Shown here: positions 10,211-20,161 of the stretch, one piece after another
Position numbering within the stretch: the stretch's first letter is position 1
Layout: each line of letters begins with the position of its first letter
NCBI GenBank assembly: GCA_016882195.1
Contig: VGLU01000003.1
Span: 62,001-126,000, forward strand
Length of the DNA: 64,000 nt
Source: Thermoproteota archaeon
GTDB taxonomy: Archaea > Thermoproteota > Methanomethylicia > Methanomethylicales > Methanomethylicaceae
Direction: 5' to 3'
Made by a program: the position numbers and the translations under genes
The notes under the pieces: model-generated
The model's database searches: none
The model's input: the letters and a program-made list of their open reading frames with translations, nothing else
What the model was told of the DNA's origin: nothing

Positions 10211-10597
10211 CTAGAAGTACAGTACCCCGTCTGCCTCTAAAACCAGATCGTTAACGGTCGCCGCCCCCGCGACCTTGACCCCCGCAATTAGGTCCCCCTT
10301 GGGCATGTTTAGCAGATCACAGCTCTGGGCGCACGCGTACATTTTCACACCCGCCTTTATCGCCTGGTCCATGATCTCCTTAAGCGTCGGGAAGTTGCTT
10401 ATCTTTATCTTCTCTGCTGCGCCCTTCTTTAGGACAGTTATGCCCTTTATCAAGAAGTATATGGACGCGTCTAGGTCCATCGCCTGGGCTGTCATGGCCA
10501 GTATGAATGGCGCGTACAGCCTCTCCGGTGTATCGATGCCCGAAGTTTGTACGTACAATATCTTCTTCTTTTCTTTCCCCTCACTCTTTTCTGGCAT
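10211..10597 (-). CDS. DsrE-family sulfur relay protein
   Basis: DsrE/F-like fold pattern with KMYACAQSCDLLNM cysteines; in operon with TusA/IscS. Confidence 0.75.
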   Translation of the reverse strand: MPEKSEGKEKKKILYVQTSGIDTPERLYAPFILAMTAQAMDLDASIYFLIKGITVLKKGAAEKIKISNFPTLKEIMDQAIKAGVKMYACAQSCDLLNMPKGDLIAGVKVAGAATVNDLVLEADGVLYF

Positions 10598-10821
10598 TAT
10601 TTAATCCTCCTTATTGTCACAATAACATCCTCACCCTCTTTCTTCACATCCACGACCTCCTGTCCGGCCCTCTTGGCCCACCTCTTGAGGTCCTCCTCGG
10701 CCGCTGGATCGTCTGCCATTACTTTCAGGAGATCGCCTACTTTTACCTTCTCTATCCCCTCCCTCGTCCTCAGTACGGGTATGGGGCAGTACAGCCCCCT
10801 CAGATCCAGCTCCGTCTCCAC
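10597..10821 (-). CDS. tusA: TusA/SirA-like sulfurtransferase
   Basis: LDLRGLYCPIPVLRTREGI (CPxP motif). Confidence 0.9.
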   Translation of the reverse strand: METELDLRGLYCPIPVLRTREGIEKVKVGDLLKVMADDPAAEEDLKRWAKRAGQEVVDVKKEGEDVIVTIRRIK

Positions 10822-10898
10822 AACCCTCCCCGCTCCTTATTATAACTGTATTATATATTAACTTATTTATTGGTGCCCAACCTTTATCATGCGCCTTT

Positions 10899-11663
10899 AT
10901 GAGAAAAGATACGGTGGCACCCTTGATAGACGTCCACGCCCACCTCACCGATCCCTCCTTCAAGGACCTTCCAGAGGTCCTAAGAAGGGCAAGAGCCGCC
11001 GGAGTAAAGAAGATCATAATGTCGATAACCGACCCTGCTGAATTCGTTAGGGCCCGAGAGGTCCTTTCGATGGACCCCGGCTACCTGTACCTCACGGCGG
11101 GCTTTGACCCCACAGTTCTATTGGAGGAGAAGTACAACCAGTTCAAGGAGCTTCTCAGGCTGGGTGACATCGTGGGTATTGGGGAGGTCGGGCTTGACCA
11201 CTTCTACGTGAGGGATCACTCCCAGCGGGTGCTCCAGGAGGCGTTCTTCAGGTCGAGTATAAGGCTTGCAATCGAGAGGGACCTCCCCCTTGTGGTGCAT
11301 TCTAGGAGCGCCGGTCACGACGCGCTCGAGGTTCTCTACTCCGAGGGCGCCGAGAGGGTGCTGATGCACGCCTTTGACGGCAAGTCCGGCGACGCTCTGT
11401 CCGCTACCAAGAGAGGCTTCTTCTTCTCGATACCGACCTCAGTGGTTCACTCTGAGCAGAAGCAGAAGCTTGCCCGTCTGCTCCCGCTGGGATCGCTGAT
11501 GCTTGAGACCGACTCGCCGGTGCTCACACCCGTGCGTGGTGAGCGGAACGAGCCTGCGAATCTAATACTGGGGGCGAGAAAGATCGCAGAGATAAAGCAT
11601 GTGAAAGTGGAAGAGGTTGTGAGGGTCACGGTCGCAAACGCCGAGCGTTTTTTTCGCCTCTGA
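10899..11663 (+). CDS. tatD: TatD family metal-dependent hydrolase/DNase
   Basis: LIDVHAHLTDPSF, GIGEVGLDHFYV, LVVHSRSAG, METDSP-type motif LETDSPVLTP. Confidence 0.88.
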   Translation: MRKDTVAPLIDVHAHLTDPSFKDLPEVLRRARAAGVKKIIMSITDPAEFVRAREVLSMDPGYLYLTAGFDPTVLLEEKYNQFKELLRLGDIVGIGEVGLDHFYVRDHSQRVLQEAFFRSSIRLAIERDLPLVVHSRSAGHDALEVLYSEGAERVLMHAFDGKSGDALSATKRGFFFSIPTSVVHSEQKQKLARLLPLGSLMLETDSPVLTPVRGERNEPANLILGARKIAEIKHVKVEEVVRVTVANAERFFRL

Positions 11664-11749
11664 TAATTTAAATGTTAATGGCAATCAACAATAAATGGAA
11701 AAGCAAATTTTTATATATTTAGTAAAAAAGATACCAGATCACTGTCTGG

Positions 11750-12823
11750 GTGAAACCCCCTATGAAAACTTCTGTAATTGTTGGGATAGTGATAGTTGCC
11801 GTCATCGTGGTCGGGGCAGCCTACGCCTACACGACAATGACCGCGCCGGCGGCGCCGGCGTTCAAGGTCGCCGCCATCTACGTCACTCCGCTTGAAGAGA
11901 CGTGGAACCAAGTACTGCACCAGGCGCTCCTCGAGGCAAGGGACGAGCTGGGGATTACTTACAACTACTCCGAGAGGGTGTCCGAGTCACAGGTCGAGAG
12001 CATCATGCTCCAGTACATCAACAGCGGATTCAACATGATTATCACCCACAGCTGGGGATTCTGGGAGACCGCTGACAGGATCGCACCGCAGTTCCCCAAT
12101 GTCTACTTCGCCCAGGGCTCCGGGCTATGCACGAACTTCGGCAATAACCTCGCCCTCTTCGACTACTACATCCAGGAGGCTGCGTACGAGGCAGGAGCAA
12201 TCGCCGCAAAGATGACCAACACCAGCAAGGTGGGCATCGTGACCGCATTCTCAGGGGTCGGAGACGTGAACAACCTGCTGAACGGTTTCGTCGCCGGCGC
12301 AAAACACGTGAATCCAAATCTCAACGTCACAATCTCATACATCAATTCCTGGTATGATCCCCCGGCTGCAAGGACCGCTGCAAGTGCACTGATCGCCTCG
12401 GGAGTTGACGTGATCTACTCTGAGAGGTACGGTATCTTCGAGGCCTGCAAGGATACAAGCGGAAAGGTACTCGCCCTCGCCTTTGGCAACATCGTGGACC
12501 AGAACAACCTCGCCCCGGATGTCGTCGTCGGCAGTGTTGTATGGGACCTCTATCCGATGGTAAGGTCGATGATCCAGGGCGCCCTGTCTGACAATTTCGC
12601 CTCTGGTCACTACTATACTACGATGGATACCGGCGGATCGAAGTTTGTTTGGAACACCGCATTCCAGAACAATTACCCCCTAGTCTATTCATATAGCCAG
12701 ACCCTGCAACAGCAGATAATCAACGGAACCATCTACTGGAATACCAGCGTGACGCTGATCAACGGAACGGTTGTTGATGGGAGCAATGTACCGATCTCGG
12801 TGCCAAACTTCAGAAACCCGTAG
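11750..12823 (+). CDS. BMP-family ABC transporter substrate-binding protein
   Basis: Signal/TM N terminus, BMP-type pattern (EAAYEAGAIAAKMTNTSKVGIV); followed by matching ATPase and permeases. Confidence 0.88.
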   Translation: MKPPMKTSVIVGIVIVAVIVVGAAYAYTTMTAPAAPAFKVAAIYVTPLEETWNQVLHQALLEARDELGITYNYSERVSESQVESIMLQYINSGFNMIITHSWGFWETADRIAPQFPNVYFAQGSGLCTNFGNNLALFDYYIQEAAYEAGAIAAKMTNTSKVGIVTAFSGVGDVNNLLNGFVAGAKHVNPNLNVTISYINSWYDPPAARTAASALIASGVDVIYSERYGIFEACKDTSGKVLALAFGNIVDQNNLAPDVVVGSVVWDLYPMVRSMIQGALSDNFASGHYYTTMDTGGSKFVWNTAFQNNYPLVYSYSQTLQQQIINGTIYWNTSVTLINGTVVDGSNVPISVPNFRNP

Positions 12824-12833
12824 AGGTGGCTCT

Positions 12834-14423
12834 ATGCCCCTCTCTCCTATTTTTTTTAAAAAAACTAAGTTTGAGGTTGAAAAGGTATCTAATGCGTCCA
12901 CCGAGAGCGACTCGGTAACGCGTTCGGATCATTCCATATTTGTTAGGGGTATCCGCAAGACTTACCCCAACGGAGTTGTGGCCAACCAGGACGTCACGTT
13001 TAGCATCCTGAGGGGCGAGGTGCATGCCCTGCTGGGGGAGAATGGTGCGGGCAAGACGACCCTCGTGAAGATCCTCTCTGGTTGCCTCACCCCAGATTCG
13101 GGCGAGATCCTCGTTAACGGTAGGAGTGTCCGCATAGAGGACCCCATAAAGGCTGTTAAGCTTGGCATTGGCATGGTTCACCAGCACTTCACCTTGATCC
13201 CTACGTTCACAGTCGCCGAGAACATTGCGCTCAGCCTCTCCCTCTCTGGAAGGCTGAACCTTGATGCGGTCAAGGGGAAGATAAAGGAGGTCTCAAAGAA
13301 CCTAACACTCGAGATAGACCCGGATGCGAGGATAGAGCAGCTGCCTGTGGGTCTCAGGCAGAGGGTAGAGATACTCCGCCTGCTCTGTCAGGATGTGGAT
13401 ATTCTCATCCTAGATGAGCCCACCTCTGTGCTTACTCCTCTCGAGGTGGAGGAGCTCTTCAAGACGATAAGGCGGCTCAAGTCCAAGGGGAGATCCGTCA
13501 TAATTATCACTCACAAGGTAAAGGAGGCCCTGGCGATAAGCGATAGAATCACCATTATGAGGGGAGGCAGGGTGGTCAAGACCCTGCCCACCATCTCCAC
13601 AAACGAGGCGGAACTGGCTGCGCTCGTGGTGGAGGGCTTCGCATCATCGCTCCGGGTCGACAGGGGCAAGCCTGGCGAACCCGTCCTCATGGTAAAGAAC
13701 CTTTCAGTTAAGGGCAAAAGGGGAGAGATGGCGGTAAAGGGCGTGGATCTGGTCCTCCACGCCGGGGAGATATTAGGCATAGCTGGAGTGGCTGGGAACG
13801 GGCAGAAGGAGCTCGTTGAAGCTCTCACAGGACTCCGCAGGATCGAGTCCGGAACCTCCCTCCTGAAGACCTGTGACCTAACCAACAGGCCACCGAAGTT
13901 CATAATCCGGAAGGGCGTCTCCTACATCCCTGAAGACAGGATCAGGAGGGGGGTCGTGCTCAGCATGAGCGTCTCCGAGAACCTCGCCCTCAAGAACTTC
14001 GAGGAGCAGCCCTTCAGCAAGAACATGGTCATCAACAGAGAGTCTATTGACAGATACGCATCGGATCTTATCTCCAAGTTTGGGATAAGGGCTTCCGATC
14101 CATGTGCCACGGTGAGCAGTCTGTCCGGTGGAAACATCGGAAAACTTGTCGTGGCGAGGGAGCTCTCCAACGGTGCCAACATAGTGGTAGCAGAGCAGCC
14201 AACAGCAGGTTTGGATGTCAAAGCATCCGAAGCCGTTCACCAGAAGCTAATGGAGCTGAGATCAAAGGGCGTCGCCGCGCTGTTGATCTCCGCGGATCTG
14301 GACGAGATAATAAAGCTCAGCGACAGGATTGTGGTGATGTATGGCGGTAAGTTTGTCGGAGAGTTCACCCATGACTCTCTCGACATTCAGAAGTTGGCGA
14401 GACTGATGCTGGGGTCGGCATAA
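12834..14423 (+). CDS. ABC transporter ATP-binding protein, double ABC (BMP/nucleoside type)
   Basis: Walker A GENGAGKTT, Walker B DILILDEPTSVL, second degenerate ABC half (GVAGNGQKEL); start chosen at 12834. Confidence 0.9.
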   Translation: MPLSPIFFKKTKFEVEKVSNASTESDSVTRSDHSIFVRGIRKTYPNGVVANQDVTFSILRGEVHALLGENGAGKTTLVKILSGCLTPDSGEILVNGRSVRIEDPIKAVKLGIGMVHQHFTLIPTFTVAENIALSLSLSGRLNLDAVKGKIKEVSKNLTLEIDPDARIEQLPVGLRQRVEILRLLCQDVDILILDEPTSVLTPLEVEELFKTIRRLKSKGRSVIIITHKVKEALAISDRITIMRGGRVVKTLPTISTNEAELAALVVEGFASSLRVDRGKPGEPVLMVKNLSVKGKRGEMAVKGVDLVLHAGEILGIAGVAGNGQKELVEALTGLRRIESGTSLLKTCDLTNRPPKFIIRKGVSYIPEDRIRRGVVLSMSVSENLALKNFEEQPFSKNMVINRESIDRYASDLISKFGIRASDPCATVSSLSGGNIGKLVVARELSNGANIVVAEQPTAGLDVKASEAVHQKLMELRSKGVAALLISADLDEIIKLSDRIVVMYGGKFVGEFTHDSLDIQKLARLMLGSA

Positions 14424-14450
14424 CGAGATTGGACTGGGGACAGTAGTGTT

Positions 14451-15500
14451 ATGGAGCTAAAGCTGACGAAGTCAACGGTTCGTTCGATATACAAGGCAGT
14501 GATATCCATCGCTCTTGCGCTGGTCGTCACCTCGGTACTATTCATAGCCACCGGGGCAAATCCGATCCTGGCCTATTACTACATCTTCGTTGGGGCCTTC
14601 GGCAATCTCAACCTTACGGTGGAGACCCTCGTCAGGACGACCCCCATACTGCTCGTCTCGCTCGGGCTTGCCATCGCCTTCAAGTGCAAGGTCTGGAACA
14701 TCGGTGCAGAGGGGCAGCTCTACATGGGCGCCATGGCGGGCACTATAACCGCGGTCTCATTAGGCAACAGTCCACTCACGCTTCCTGCCTCAATACTTGT
14801 TGCGATCTTGGGCGGAATGGCTTGGGCAGCTGTACCAGCTCTAATGAAGACGAAGCTGGGGATAAATGAGGTCATCACCACGTTCCTCATGAATTACGTT
14901 GCCATCTACTTCGTGCAGTGGCTACTTTCATTTCCGTTCAGGAGCCCAGACACCCTATTTCCAGAGTCCGCGCAGGTACCGCAGGCGGCCGTACTCCCTA
15001 TCCTGCTACCGACTACCCGCCTCCACCTGGGAGTGGTGCTCGCCATCGCGGTTGCCCTGCCACTCGTATACTTCCTCATGATCAAGACGACCTTTGGCTA
15101 CAAGCTGAGGGCCGTGGGCGAGAACCCTGAGGCGGCGAGGTTTGGTGGGATCAATGTCAGTAGAACCATATTCTTGGCCCTAGTACTCAGCGGGGCACTC
15201 GCTGGCATCGCCGGTCTCTTCGAGGTCTCCGGAATACAGTTTAGGATGAGGGGCTCGCTCTCGCCCGGGTACGGATACACCGGCATAGTAGTTGCGCTGC
15301 TGGGTCAGAACAACCCCATTGGCGTCTTTCTGTCCTCGATCTTCTTGGCGGCAATATTCAACGGCTCGTCGACCATGTCCAGAGTCCTCAACCAGCCGCA
15401 GGGCGTGGTTGACTTCATCCAAGGGGTTCTTGTGATCTTTGTTCTGGGATCGGAGTACATCATGCGTTACCTTGAGAAGAAGGGGGTCTTTAAGGCATGA
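14451..15500 (+). CDS. ABC transporter permease (BMP/nucleoside type)
   Basis: NIGAEGQLYMGAM, RAVGENPEAARFGGINVSRT. Confidence 0.9.
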   Translation: MELKLTKSTVRSIYKAVISIALALVVTSVLFIATGANPILAYYYIFVGAFGNLNLTVETLVRTTPILLVSLGLAIAFKCKVWNIGAEGQLYMGAMAGTITAVSLGNSPLTLPASILVAILGGMAWAAVPALMKTKLGINEVITTFLMNYVAIYFVQWLLSFPFRSPDTLFPESAQVPQAAVLPILLPTTRLHLGVVLAIAVALPLVYFLMIKTTFGYKLRAVGENPEAARFGGINVSRTIFLALVLSGALAGIAGLFEVSGIQFRMRGSLSPGYGYTGIVVALLGQNNPIGVFLSSIFLAAIFNGSSTMSRVLNQPQGVVDFIQGVLVIFVLGSEYIMRYLEKKGVFKA

Positions 15501-16435
15501 TGGAATGGGCGCTAATCCTTGGGTTTATTGCCGCTGGGATAAGAACCGCCTCCCCGCTTCTTCTGGCATCTCTAGGCGAGACCGTTGTTCAGAGGGGAGG
15601 AATACTCAATCTGGGGATAGAGGGGGCAATGCTGATGGGCGCCTTCTCCGGCTTCATGGGCGCCTATCTGACTGGGAACCTGTGGGTTGGGCTGCTGACA
15701 TCCATCATTGCCGGTGTACTGACCGTTCTCATATTCGGCTTTCTCGTCATCAGGATCAACCTCGATCAGGTGGTATCCGGGCTTGCCATTAACCTCCTCG
15801 CAATGGGGCTGTGCCTCTACTTCTTCAGGATTGCGTTCTCGCAGGGGGCCTTCCCATATTTGGGAGATCTCATAGGCCCCTATGCGATACCAGGGCTGAG
15901 CCAGATCCCGGTTCTGGGCGAGGTGCTCTTCAACCAGACGGTGTTCGTCTACATCGGTCTGATCGCGGTCCCTCTGATCTACTTCCTTATCTTCAAGACC
16001 TCCTTCGGTCTGAGGCTGAGATCCATAGGCGAGGACCCCGTGGTGGCCTCCTATCTGGGCATAAATGTCAGCAGAATAAGGTACCTATCGCTCATAATCG
16101 AGGGAGCTCTAGTGGGAATGGCTGGGGGTCTGCTTACGATATCCATGTTCAACGTCTTCGACAGCCGCATAGTGGCGGCCAGGGGCTTTGTGGCGGTATC
16201 CATAGTGATCCTCGGCAGGTGGAACCCTTGGGGAGCACTTGGAGGCTCGCTACTGTTTGGGTTCACCGAGGCCCTGTCGCTCTGGATAGGCACCTTTTTG
16301 GTGGGCCCCGCGGCGCCTTCTGTAAGTCTGCTATTGAGAATGCTACCCTACGTGGTAACGATACTGGCGCTCCTCGTCGGAGGTAGAAAGGTTAGAGGGC
16401 CCGCTGCATTGGGTTCTCCCTTTTCCAAAGAATAG
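15497..16435 (+). CDS. ABC transporter permease (BMP/nucleoside type)
   Basis: LNLGIEGAMLMGAFSG, RSIGEDPVVASYLGINVSRIRY; overlaps upstream permease by 4 nt. Confidence 0.9.
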   Translation: MMEWALILGFIAAGIRTASPLLLASLGETVVQRGGILNLGIEGAMLMGAFSGFMGAYLTGNLWVGLLTSIIAGVLTVLIFGFLVIRINLDQVVSGLAINLLAMGLCLYFFRIAFSQGAFPYLGDLIGPYAIPGLSQIPVLGEVLFNQTVFVYIGLIAVPLIYFLIFKTSFGLRLRSIGEDPVVASYLGINVSRIRYLSLIIEGALVGMAGGLLTISMFNVFDSRIVAARGFVAVSIVILGRWNPWGALGGSLLFGFTEALSLWIGTFLVGPAAPSVSLLLRMLPYVVTILALLVGGRKVRGPAALGSPFSKE

Positions 16436-16556
16436 AAAGTTATAATAACGCCCTCTTCCTTCATGGGCATCATGACCCCGAAAGGGACTGCCGTGCTGGA
16501 AAAACTACGAGCAATCGCCGGTAATACACCCCCTCAAAAAGGGTCGGCGTTGAAAA

Positions 16557-18728
16557 ATGAAGCTACAGATAAAGACTCTGGTTATTCTTAGCATTATTGG
16601 AATATGTATGGTTGGTATGGTTTACGTCTCCACAAGAATCATAATTATGAATGGTTTCTTGGAACTTGAAAAACAGGAGACACTTCATGGCGTAGAGATC
16701 GTCGTTGGAGCCATCTCAGAGAGATTTTCGCGTCTGTCCTCGATCTGCTCAGATTACAGCTTGTGGGATGACACATACGCCTTTATTAACGATAGAAACA
16801 TCAATTTCATCGACACAAATCTCGTGGATCAAACGTTTATCGGCTTGAATCTCAACGTTATGCTATTCTTCAATTCATCCGGCTTTTTGGTCTACGGAAA
16901 GGCCTTCGACCTTCAGACGTTGCAGGAGGTTCCGATACCGTCTGATCTGGTAGCCAGCGTGTCCTCACAAGGCATTTGTTCGTATGATTGAGGAGAAAAA
17001 GACGATTCTGTAACAGGTATCATAATGCTTAGTGAAGGACCAATGATGATCTCCTCGCAACCCATAATGAGGAGTGAGGGAGAAGGGCCCGTTCGGGGTT
17101 CGCTGATTTTTGGCAGCCACTTTGATACGGGGGCGGTCAGCTCTATTGCTAGGACTACCAACCTGTCGTTAAGCCTGCTGAACATGGCATCTGCCGAGCT
17201 TCCTTCTGAATGGATTGGAGCTGAGGTCATGCCTATAAATCCAATTGTAGTTCGACCAGCAAACGAAGATATCGTATCAGGATACATCCTGCTGAGCGAT
17301 ATCTTCGGAAAACCTGGGCCAGTCATTAAGATGGATTTGCCTCGGGCAACATACAAGCAAGGCCTATCAAGCACTACCTATTTTACTGCAGTCTCCTCGA
17401 TCCTGCTCCTGTTGTTTGGACTATGTGTTTATCTTCTACTGCAAAAATTTATTCTTGCTAGGGTTGATAGGCTGAGCAAAGATGTTACAGAGATAGGTGT
17501 CCGTGGGAGACACTCTGCTCATGTCAGGACCTCTGGAAATGACGAAATATCGAGTCTTGGGGCTGCCATAAATGAGATGCTTGCCGCACTCAACCAATCC
17601 CAAGAGGATCTCAAAAAAACTGCGAATGAGTATAGAACAATATTCGAAACGACGGGGGCCGCCACCGTGGTATTCGGTGAGGATATGGTGGTCATTCATG
17701 CAAACCACATGGTCGAGACGCTCTCGGGGTATACCAAAGCAGAGATAGAGGGAAGGATGAAGTGGACCGCCTTCGTTTCTGAAGATGATCTCCCCCGGAT
17801 GCTCTCCTACCATAAACAGCGCCCCTCTGGCAACGTTCCAAACAAGTACGAGTTCAAGTTCGTCAGAAGAGATGGCGAGGTTGGATATGGCATAGCCCAT
17901 ATTGCGATCGTGCCAGGCACGACGATACGGGTAGCCTCCATCACCGACGTGACGGCGATGAAGAAGGCAGAGGGCATTCTGAAGGCGTACTCTGCACACT
18001 TGGAGGAGTTGGTGAAGGAGAAGACGCGGCAAAAGGAAAAGCTGATGATAAACATTACACATGAGCTACGTACGCCGCTCGTATCAATCGTGGGTTACCT
18101 GAACCACGTCCTGAAAGATAATGTGGAATCGCTTCCGGAAGCGGTCAAGTGCAGCTTGGAGGTCGTGAAGCGCAACGCACAGAGGCTTGTTGCCCTTACA
18201 GACGACCTCCTCGATCTGAGGAGCATCGATTCAGGTATGTTGAAGCTCGACATGCGCAAGCTTGACTTGGTGGAGGTAATTACACTGTGCATAACTGAGA
18301 TCAAGCCGTTCTTCGAGACCAGGCTGCAGAAAGTCAACGTAGAGCTGCCTCCGCACCCCCTGATGATCTTGGGAGACAACATTCGGCTATGCCAAGCATT
18401 CACAAACATTCTGAGCAACGCCTCTAAGTTCACACCTGAAAGTGGAGTTATTACTGTAAAAGCAATCGAGGACGGTGATAGCATTAGGACGGAGATCACC
18501 GACACTGGCATAGGCATCAGGAGAGAGGATCTCGAACGGGTATTCGAGCCGTTGGCCATGATTGAAAAGCCCACTTATGTCAGAGGGACAGGCCTTGGCC
18601 TCAGCGTAACCAAGGGACTCGTGGAGGCGCACGGTGGGAGGATATGGGCCGAGTCCGCAGGCGAGGGGAAGGGTGCAAAATTTGTAGTAAAGCTTCCAAT
18701 GCTGAAGCTTGATGGAAAAGAGACGTAG
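16557..18728 (+). pseudogene. CHASE4-PAS-histidine kinase interrupted by one in-frame TGA (16989..16991)
   Basis: ORFs 16557..16991 and 17025..18728 are in the same frame; bridging codons read SYD*GEKDDSVTGIIMLSEGPMM; H-box ITHELRTPLVS and HATPase present. Confidence 0.8.
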
Positions 18729-18773
18729 CGGAATGACAACAAAAAGAAGAAGGGGGCGAAGGGCTCCGGACGC

Positions 18774-20150
18774 TTACCTGATCTCTATCCCTAGCTCCGT
18801 CAGCTCTCCCACAATTTCGTCGTACTTCTTCTGCCACTCCTTCTTAGGTTTGGCCGAACCGAGGTCGTAGAGCTCCTGGAAGGTCTTGCCCTTGGGCGCC
18901 TTCGTTACGTCCAACCACTTCTCGTACTGCGGCACCCACGTGTTGAGGAACTCGTTCGCGTCCTCGCGTCTCATTCCGGTAGCCGCCAGCGCCATCTCCT
19001 TGAGCAGCCGCGCCTCCAGTCCGGTGGAGTGGTCAAGAAGCTTCCCTCCGCAGGAGCCGCATCCCATCAGGTGTAGCCCACTCACCGAAGAAGCAACGCC
19101 GCCCGCCGCGGCCTCCCTTAACAAAACATCCGTTCCAGGTCCGGCTGCGCAGTAACAGTCGTAGATGCTCATCATGTCTGAGTTGCGCGCGAACGCCTGG
19201 CCCTCGATGCTTATCGTCCAGAGCCCTGCCCTGTCCGTGCCGTTCAGGTTCCTCACGTTCGTCAGGCTGAGATAGTGGTAATTCGCATTGTAGCAGACCG
19301 CGCCGGCGATGTGCTCCGCTATGTTCACGATGGCAGTGCCCTCCGGCCCCCCAGAGTATCCTCCCAAAATGGGGGTCATCAGGTTCCCGACGAAGCAGCC
19401 GTAGCTCAGCATGTGTTCTATGAGCGCCAGGTGCGCAAAGCTGGTCTTCAGCTCGATCATCTGGGAGACGAGCAGACCGTCCGTGGGCCTTATCCCGTTT
19501 ACCGGATCTAGGGCGCAGATCTTCGCCTCGGGGCTGACTATCGCTATGTCGTTGATGTGCATTCCCGGCCTTCCCGCCTCAGAAATCGCCTGTCGGGCCC
19601 ACCTCCCCAGCATCCTCGCCGCCCTGAACTCCTGCGGTGTCCCCTTCCTTATCTTGAACCCATCTATGGTCGCGAGGGTCCCGGCGCCGACGGAGTCTAT
19701 TACAGCCTCCTGTGCGTAGCTCCTCAGCGTCTTGACGTAAACGTCTCCTTCGGTGCAGAGTGTCCCGGTCGGTCCAGCATGTATAACCGGTGACGTAGGG
19801 TCCTCTATCCTCCTCATCTCCATCTTGACAGCGTCCTTCCCGGCTCCCAGCGTCAGGCTTGTGGAGAGCGAGTTCAGTACCTTTTTAACCTCCCACTCCT
19901 CGAACTTGATGCACCGCTTGGTGGTCTGGCAGTAGAACCCCAGCTCCAAGAACAGCTTCATCCCCGCCTCCCAAGCGTCGTCCGCCATGGAGTCGTCCAG
20001 CGTCACAAGCTCTTCGGGGTTGAACCTTAGGTCGTGCTCCTTCACAAGCTCCCTCGTCCGCTTCATCAACTTCATATCGAAGTCCCTCTCCTCCATGTAA
20101 GGACCCTCGAAGGCCCTCTTTGTGACCTCGTCCAACCTGTAGCTTCTCAT
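18774..20150 (-). CDS. Monomethylamine methyltransferase (MtmB)-like protein, non-pyrrolysine (paralogue 2)
   Basis: 458 aa; MtmB-like architecture (FYCQTTKRCIKF, GPTGTLCTEGDVY, AGRPGMHIN, GGYSGGPEGTAIVNIAEHI, STGLEARLLKEMA, GKTFQELYD); no in-frame TAG. Confidence 0.85.
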   Translation of the reverse strand: MRSYRLDEVTKRAFEGPYMEERDFDMKLMKRTRELVKEHDLRFNPEELVTLDDSMADDAWEAGMKLFLELGFYCQTTKRCIKFEEWEVKKVLNSLSTSLTLGAGKDAVKMEMRRIEDPTSPVIHAGPTGTLCTEGDVYVKTLRSYAQEAVIDSVGAGTLATIDGFKIRKGTPQEFRAARMLGRWARQAISEAGRPGMHINDIAIVSPEAKICALDPVNGIRPTDGLLVSQMIELKTSFAHLALIEHMLSYGCFVGNLMTPILGGYSGGPEGTAIVNIAEHIAGAVCYNANYHYLSLTNVRNLNGTDRAGLWTISIEGQAFARNSDMMSIYDCYCAAGPGTDVLLREAAAGGVASSVSGLHLMGCGSCGGKLLDHSTGLEARLLKEMALAATGMRREDANEFLNTWVPQYEKWLDVTKAPKGKTFQELYDLGSAKPKKEWQKKYDEIVGELTELGIEIR

Positions 20151-20161
20151 TTAGATCACCC

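Noticed and set aside
11750-16435. BMP-type transporter as a methylamine importer for the neighbouring methyltransferases
   Set aside because: Only proximity supports it; BMP-family systems typically import nucleosides, and it is a separate transcription unit.
16989-16991. Selenocysteine or recoded TGA
   Set aside because: No SECIS-like evidence visible, TGA terminates many genes here, and the position is not a known Sec site; mutation or error is simpler.
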